Origin: Chara braunii
Lineage: Eukaryota; Streptophyta; Charophyceae; Charales; Characeae
Direction: 5' to 3'
Assembly (NCBI GenBank): GCA_003427395.1
Contig: BFEA01000327.1
Coordinates: 1,771,876 to 1,794,965, forward strand
Length of the DNA stretch: 23,090 bases
Shown: in pieces, positions 18,306-23,090 of the stretch
Numbering within the stretch: position 1 is the stretch's first letter
Layout of the letters: each line of letters starts with the position of its first letter
Notes under the pieces: model-generated
The model's database searches: none
What the model saw: only the letters and a program-made list of their open reading frames with translations
Told to the model about the DNA's origin: nothing
Position numbers and translations under genes: made by a program

Positions 18306-18839
18306 CTTCTTCCGCCAGTGGCTCCACCAGTACTTGGCCCTAAAATGCCATTATTTTTACTTAGTCCCCTATGGTCCTCGACACTTTTCCTTGCGATGCC
18401 CTGATTTCTCTTGGCACTTTCTTCCCCATGGCTGCCTCATTTCTAGTCTTTTTTATGTGTCCCGCGCGCGTGGGTCTTTCCGGCCACGCTTCTTTACTTG
18501 GCGAATGATCCTTTGGCTCTTCCTATACCGCAACCCTGTGCCACAATGCTTCGTTCTCACGTGTCGGTACCCCAATGTTATTTTCTTGATCTCCTTGACT
18601 CCCTCCTTCCTGTGGTGCGCAGCTCAGGACCTTGCTTTTCCCACCGATCCTTCTTCTTCCAGGAAGGAGGGCCGCCTTTATTATTTTCTTGCGGTCCTTT
18701 GCCGCTTGCTATTCCGCTAGTCCATTTTTGGTCTAGTGGTTCCGGTGGTCGAGGGCACTCTCTAGGCCCCTAGGCTTCGACACTTTATGCCTTTAACCTT
18801 TTTTTCTTTTATTATCTCTCTTGCCTTCAGATTTCTCTG
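18306..18839. other. Unassigned sequence before the pol remnant
   Basis: Pyrimidine-rich on the plus strand, with frames at 18280-18720 and 18498-18773 that lack domains. No gag, protease, primer site or LTR edge for the pol remnant downstream is recognised here. Confidence 0.4.
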
Positions 18840-21330
18840 TTGTGCGCAATTCTGTCGTATATCATCTCTAAGGGATCAGGACTTATCTCAGAACCCACCG
18901 GTCCCGACAACGTGGCAATCCGGGAGGAAGATGCCCAAATGGTTGCCACAGTGTTCTCCTGGCAATCGGACAACTCATTCTTTTTGTCTCCACCAGGGAA
19001 CGGTAGAAAAATTGGCACAAAACAAGTAACAATTAACATCCATGAACAACTCTACGAACTACACATGTCTCGATGCATGCCTGATGAAATTCATCAACTC
19101 ATTGTCGACATTCTTTCTGAGTATCAGAGCGCGATTAGCGTCAAAGACACAGACATCGAGTTGTTTGTAGTAATCCAACACGAAATTCAAACCGGAACAC
19201 ATCCGCCTATTCATTGCAAACCGTACCGGTACTTTCTCACGGAACGAAAAACGGCATTGGAACGAATCAGAGAATTCGAAGCTAACGGTTGGATCGAGCC
19301 AGCTACCTTACCATGGCCATTCCCCATAGTTTTAGTTCCAAAGAAAAACAGGTCGATCCGCATATACATCGATTATAGGAAATTGAATGACATTACGATC
19401 AAAGATGTGATGATTTGTTGGATGCGATTGGGTGTGCTAATTATTTCAGTAAGTTTGATATTCGCCACGGGTTTCATCATATCCTGGTCAAAGAGGAGGA
19501 CCGGCCAAAAACGGCGTTCGTACTGTTCGAAGACACCTAACAGTGGATTCGTTGCCGTCTGGGGATATGCAATGCACCAGCTACTTTCTAGAGAGTAATG
19601 AACGTCACATTCCAAATTTCGTCAACAAGACGAGGCTGACCCAGGGGATGATCAAGTTTTGCGTCATTGTGTATTTGGACAACATTCTGGTGTATTCTGA
19701 ATCATTTCATAGGCACACGCAGCACATCGAATGAACACTTGGGGCATTACGGGATATCGGATTCAAGATCGCACTGGACAAAAGCGAGTTCTTCCTCTCT
19801 CAGATCTCGTTCCTAGGGTACGTGGTGACCCGAGGGGGTTTGAGATCAGATTCCAGAAAGGTCGAGGCGGTTTGAAACGCCCTCACACCTACGTCACTGA
19901 CGCAGGTTCGAGCCTTTCTGGGGCTGGCCTCGTATCACTTGCGATTTATCAAGGGGTTCGCGGCAATCGCTCGACCTCTGACAAACCTCCTACAGAAGGA
20001 CCAGCCACTGAAGTGGGACGTGGAGTGTGAACAAGCCTTTGTCGCCTTGAAGGAGGTCCTCGCCTCCGCGCATATTTTGATTCGGCCCGATCCTGAGATG
20101 CAATTCATACTCATTATAGACTGGCAGCCCGAGGCGATCTCCATTATTTTGGTCCAGAAGGGGAAGGACGGTCGTGAACATGTCATCGAGTACGCCTCGG
20201 GAATGATACCCGACGAATGAAGGAACGACTCAGCCCCTCAAGGTGAGTGCTACGCAGTCGTTTGGGGAATTCAACACTTTCATCCATATCTGTACGGGCA
20301 GAAGTTCCTCCTCGTTACGGATCATGAGACCCTGTTAGCTCTCAAGAGGCTCACTAACTATACGGGCATGATTGGACGATGGGTTGTCCGGCTGCCGGAA
20401 TATGACTTCGACATAGTCCATCGAAAGATAGAGAAGCACGGAAACGCCGACAGACTGACACGACTGCATCAACCAAGCAAGGTAGCCAAAAGGGAAGAGA
20501 TCACTCCGTGGAAGGAGTCGGAGCCGGCCAAGGGACTGTCATAAAGAGAGGTGGTCATTCTCCCCCAAACCTCCAAAAAGTGACACATGGGCACGATGAC
20601 GACGGGTGGAGAAGGTAATTCCAAGGGACCTCTTTCTCCCCTCTCATCTTCTTCTTTTTTCTCCCTGCCTGATAAATTTTGTTATTTTTGCGAAGCAATA
20701 CCGCAAGTTTATTCGGTTCCTTCGCGTCCTAGTGGGGAAGGGTATGTCGAGTGGGTAGACTGTGAACAATCTGTCTCTAGGGCCCACGACTCTTGTGTCC
20801 AATCCCGATGAAGGCTCGATTCCTCGAAGCCACGTCCAAGGGGCTAGAAAAGACACATCGGTTTCGGTAAGCCGAGGTATGATGTCGTCCTAATAGCTAC
20901 AGTGGTTGGAAACTCCCTCCGGGAATTCACCAAGGAGGATCGGAGGCGGGCCAACGAGAGGGCAAAGGATTACCGATGGAACGACGGACGGTTAGAGAAA
21001 CGAAAGACCGACGGTAGTGGGATTTGGATGTCGGTACCTCATCCGTTCATGAGGTCAGCTCACGAGGAAAACGCCACCCACTTCGTCGTCAGGATTACAG
21101 AGTCGACTATTGACAAGAACGAATGGTACTGGTCCAATATCAGAGACGATGTTAAATTCATCGTCAAAAATTGTTCGGTCTGCGTGGCGGATAAAGCGTC
21201 GATTCAACCTTCCCGGTCCATTGTCCCAACAATAGTCGAACGGTCATTCCAAAGAGTCGGTATGGACACGACAGATATTATTGTTCCCCCTGGCCCGAAT
21301 AGCTGCGAATATTCAGTCCTCCTTGCATAG
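18840..21330 (+). pseudogene. pol: Ty3/gypsy pol remnant (RT, RNase H, integrase N-terminus)
   Basis: The Ty3-type order is reverse transcriptase, RNase H, integrase. The RT start is in frame 0 mod 3 to about 19408, with EIQTGTHPPIHCKPYRY, GWIEPATLPWPFPIVLVPKK and IDYRKLND. A deletion then moves it to 2 mod 3 (19412 to about 19645: NYFSKFDIRHGFHHILVKEE and CNAPATF, stops at 19538 and 19589), and it then runs in 1 mod 3 to 21330. The catalytic YxDD box is YLDN (19672-19683). RNase H spans about 19985-20480, with IIDWQPE, GECYAVVW and VTDHETL. In-frame stops lie at 19732, 19873, 20218, 20542, 20581, 20809 and 20845. The integrase zinc module has His codons at 21061 and 21079 and Cys codons at 21172 and 21181. 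The catalytic core breaks off soon after GMDTTDI. No gag or protease is visible upstream. The element is inactive. Confidence 0.9.
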
Positions 21331-21336
21331 CAATCC

Positions 21337-21608
21337 TTCATGAGGTCAGCTCACGAGGAAACTGCCACCCACTTCGCCATCAGGATTACAGAGTCGACTA
21401 TTGACAAGAACGAATGGTACTGGTCCAATATCAGAGACGATGTTAAATTCATCGTCAAAAATTGTTCGGTCTGGGTGGCGGATAAAGCGTCGATTTAGCC
21501 TTCCCGGTCCATTGTCCCAACAACAGTCGAACGGTCATTCAAAAGAGTCAGTATGGACACGACATATATTATCGTTCCCCCTGGCCCAAATAGCTACGAA
21601 TATTCAGT
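21337..21608 (+). pseudogene. Second copy of the integrase zinc-module segment
   Basis: A 272-bp segment (21046-21317) is repeated at an offset of 291 bp, with about 14 differences by eye (near 95% identity). In this copy the last zinc-binding Cys codon TGC has become TGG (21472-21474), and CAA has become TAG at 21493-21495, so the copy could not make the domain. A 19-bp linker separates the two. The continuation of the integrase core is not recognisable after 21608. Confidence 0.9.
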
Positions 21609-22367
21609 TACGGCGTCACTGGGGTGCGGGAATGTCGTCTTCCCCCAAGCCTCTACGGACTCCTCGTGTCTCGTACATTTCATCCATCGTCATTGGAACA
21701 GGCCCCATAGTCCTTTCGGGGCCTTCGCATGCATGCACAGGGTACTCCATAGTCCGGTCAGCGAAAGTCTCACTCCTTTCTTTCATTCACATCCCAAGTC
21801 TCATGCACGAAGGCCTCTCTCATGGTTCAGTTCTACACTAACAGCCCGTAGCCCCTTTGCCCCCTCTTCCCCTTTTCCTTTGCCGCCCGATTTCTCCCGG
21901 CCTGGTTCCGCTCAAGACATTGCAAGACTTTACTTACCTGCACAATCCCACACGAAAGCAAAGACTGATACAATCCCCCATTGGGGTCAACACACAACCC
22001 TTCCCGCCTGCCTAATCTTTCATTTTTTTTGGCTTCTCATTGTTCTCATTCCTTTGCTCAATCGGTCCATCCTCTTTTCATAGTCACGCAATCAGAGAAA
22101 TGGTTGAGTCAAACTGACCTTGCTTCAAACACAATTTTTTCTAGTCCTTTTTCCTGACCCGGCTACTCTCAATCCCTCAAATGTCTCTTTCCTTTTCCTT
22201 ATTGGCGGCACAAGGGACCGACAGTCCTTCCCTTGCCCACTTTCTCCGCCAAGTGAGGACAATTCTCTTTCACCGTTCGGTCCCTGACAATGTAACAAGT
22301 GAGTGGTGAAGGGTTAGTTATATGCCAAGTGGTGGAAGGGAAGCAGGTGGGCCGAAGTATGAGACAG

Positions 22368-22370
<3 letters not shown>
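21609..22370. other. Unassigned sequence after the pol remnant
   Basis: No domain is recognised. The plus strand is pyrimidine-rich, and a frame at 21553-22083 continues out of the duplicated integrase segment without matching known integrase core motifs. GGCACAAGGGACCGACAGTC near 22206 can form a weak stem with its flank. Confidence 0.4.
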
Positions 22371-22427
<57 letters not shown>

Positions 22428-22437
22428 AAAAAAAAAA
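22371..22437. repeat. (AG)26 followed by A15
   Basis: AG repeats at 22371-22422 pass straight into 15 A at 22423-22437. This could be a microsatellite grown from the poly(A) tail of a retroposed sequence. The satellite family resumes about 70 bp further on. Confidence 0.95.
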
Positions 22438-22504
22438 CACTCTAATCCTAATCAAGCCTAACTCATACTTGACCTACCATCCCCTGTTCAAGATCCGAAT
22501 CGAT

Positions 22505-22728
22505 TCAGCATTGAGTGAGGAAAGGCTGAACTGCAGCAAGGGACCTACAACATACACATGCATGAGTCANAGAACAGCTAGGAAGCAACCGCCACATCAC
22601 TACGTGAAGGAAACACTTGAACAACAGCAAAAGACCCACATCACACACATATATGAGTCACGGAACAACTAGGAAGCAACCGCCACATCACGACGTGAAG
22701 AAAAGACTGAACGGCAGCAAGGAAACCC
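22505..22728. repeat. Outlying copies of the 90/91-bp satellite
   Basis: About two and a half units with the same phrases as the 8018-12955 array: GGCTGAACTGCAGCAAGG, ATGCATGAGTCA, CAGCTAGGAAGCAACCGCCA and CATCAC. An undetermined base lies at 22570. Private changes (AGGAAGCAACCGCC, AAAGACCCACA) separate them from the variant at the edge of the main array. Confidence 0.9.
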
Positions 22729-22752
22729 ACACCAGTTGCAACCAAGGTCGAT

Positions 22753-22822
22753 CACCCATCCCACAGTAGTAGCAGCCAAGTGTCGGTCACCCATCCCACA
22801 GAAGTAGAAGCCAAGTGTGAAA
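22753..22822. repeat. 35-bp repeat, two copies
   Basis: CACCCATCCCACAG begins at 22753 and again at 22788, each followed by a TAGTAGCAGCCAAGTGT-type end. It leads into the 91-bp array, whose units also start with GCCAAGTGTGAAAC. Confidence 0.85.
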
Positions 22823-23090
22823 CGGAGTATTACCAAAGGCGCAACCTTAACAAATTATGAGTGCAAGTAGTGAAAGCACATGTATATGAGTAGTAGGTCA
22901 GCCAAGTGTGAAACGAAATATTACCAAGGACATGAACTTGACAAAATGAGAGTGTGAGTGGTGAAAGCACATGTATATGGGTAGTAGATCAGCCAAGTGT
23001 GAACCGGAACACTACCAAGTGCATGAACTTATCAACATCAGAGTGCAAGTAGTGAAAACACATGTGTATGAGTAGTAGATCAGCCAAGTG
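22810..23090. repeat. Tandem array with exact 91-bp period
   Basis: GCCAAGTGTGA and its variants begin at 22810, 22901, 22992 and 23083, an exact 91-bp period that runs off the window. Units contain GTAGTGAAAGCACATGTATA and GAGTAGTAGATCA. Apart from the period and a loose match around ACATGTATATGAGTAG (compare ACATACATACATGAGTTATG), it does not align well with the neighbouring satellite. Confidence 0.92.

Noticed and set aside
21553-22083. Continuation of the integrase core after the duplicated segment
   Set aside because: The frame is open, but no second catalytic Asp or Glu context or other core motif could be recognised after 21608.

Overview
This window looks like gene-poor, repeat-dense nuclear DNA from a streptophyte (land plant or charophyte alga). 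Three things point there. A Ty3/gypsy-type pol remnant lies at 18840-21330. A LINE remnant with the zinc-knuckle C-terminus typical of plant L1-like elements, ending in a poly(A) tail, lies at about 15750-17549. A primer-binding site complementary to the 3' end of plant tRNA-Asp lies at 3799-3815 on the minus strand. I see no intact host gene, no tRNA or rRNA gene and no bacterial gene organisation. The species cannot be named from this sequence.

Layout. Positions 1-925 have several undetermined bases and no recognised gene. Positions 926-1504 (minus) hold a GC-rich open frame of unknown function, broken by one TGA. Positions 1560-3815 are an AT-rich, hairpin-rich stretch that I read as the leader of a minus-strand LTR retrotransposon. 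It runs from the tRNA-Asp primer site back towards the unknown frame. The probable LTR lies beyond the primer site, from 3821 upwards, and contains a 106-bp tandem repeat at 4240-4880. Positions 4881-7060 hold a (CT)33 microsatellite, a weak 91-93 bp tandem repeat and otherwise unassigned sequence. Positions 7178-7805 hold diverged AT-rich tandem units and a clean 175-bp tandem duplication.

From about 8018 to 12955 lies a large satellite array of 90/91-bp units, about 55 copies. The same family reappears at 22505-22728 beyond a retroelement-rich block. That block contains a purine tract ending in A36, two diverged direct copies of a pyrimidine-rich segment (14662-15245 and 17686-18305) carrying conserved dyad-symmetric motifs, the LINE remnant between them, and then the decayed Ty3/gypsy pol with an internal 272-bp duplication. 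The window ends inside another tandem array with an exact 91-bp period.

Nothing here looks able to act as a working gene set. The LINE and pol remnants carry in-frame stops and frameshifts, and the reverse transcriptase active site reads YLDN instead of YxDD. Many, not all, of the disabling changes fit C-to-T decay at methylated CpG. The most interesting unexplained signals are the recurring palindromes built on AGTCCGAG/CTCGGACT (one of them with a paired substitution between copies), the structured leader at 1560-3815, and the recurrence of periods near 91 bp in tandem repeats that otherwise look unrelated.
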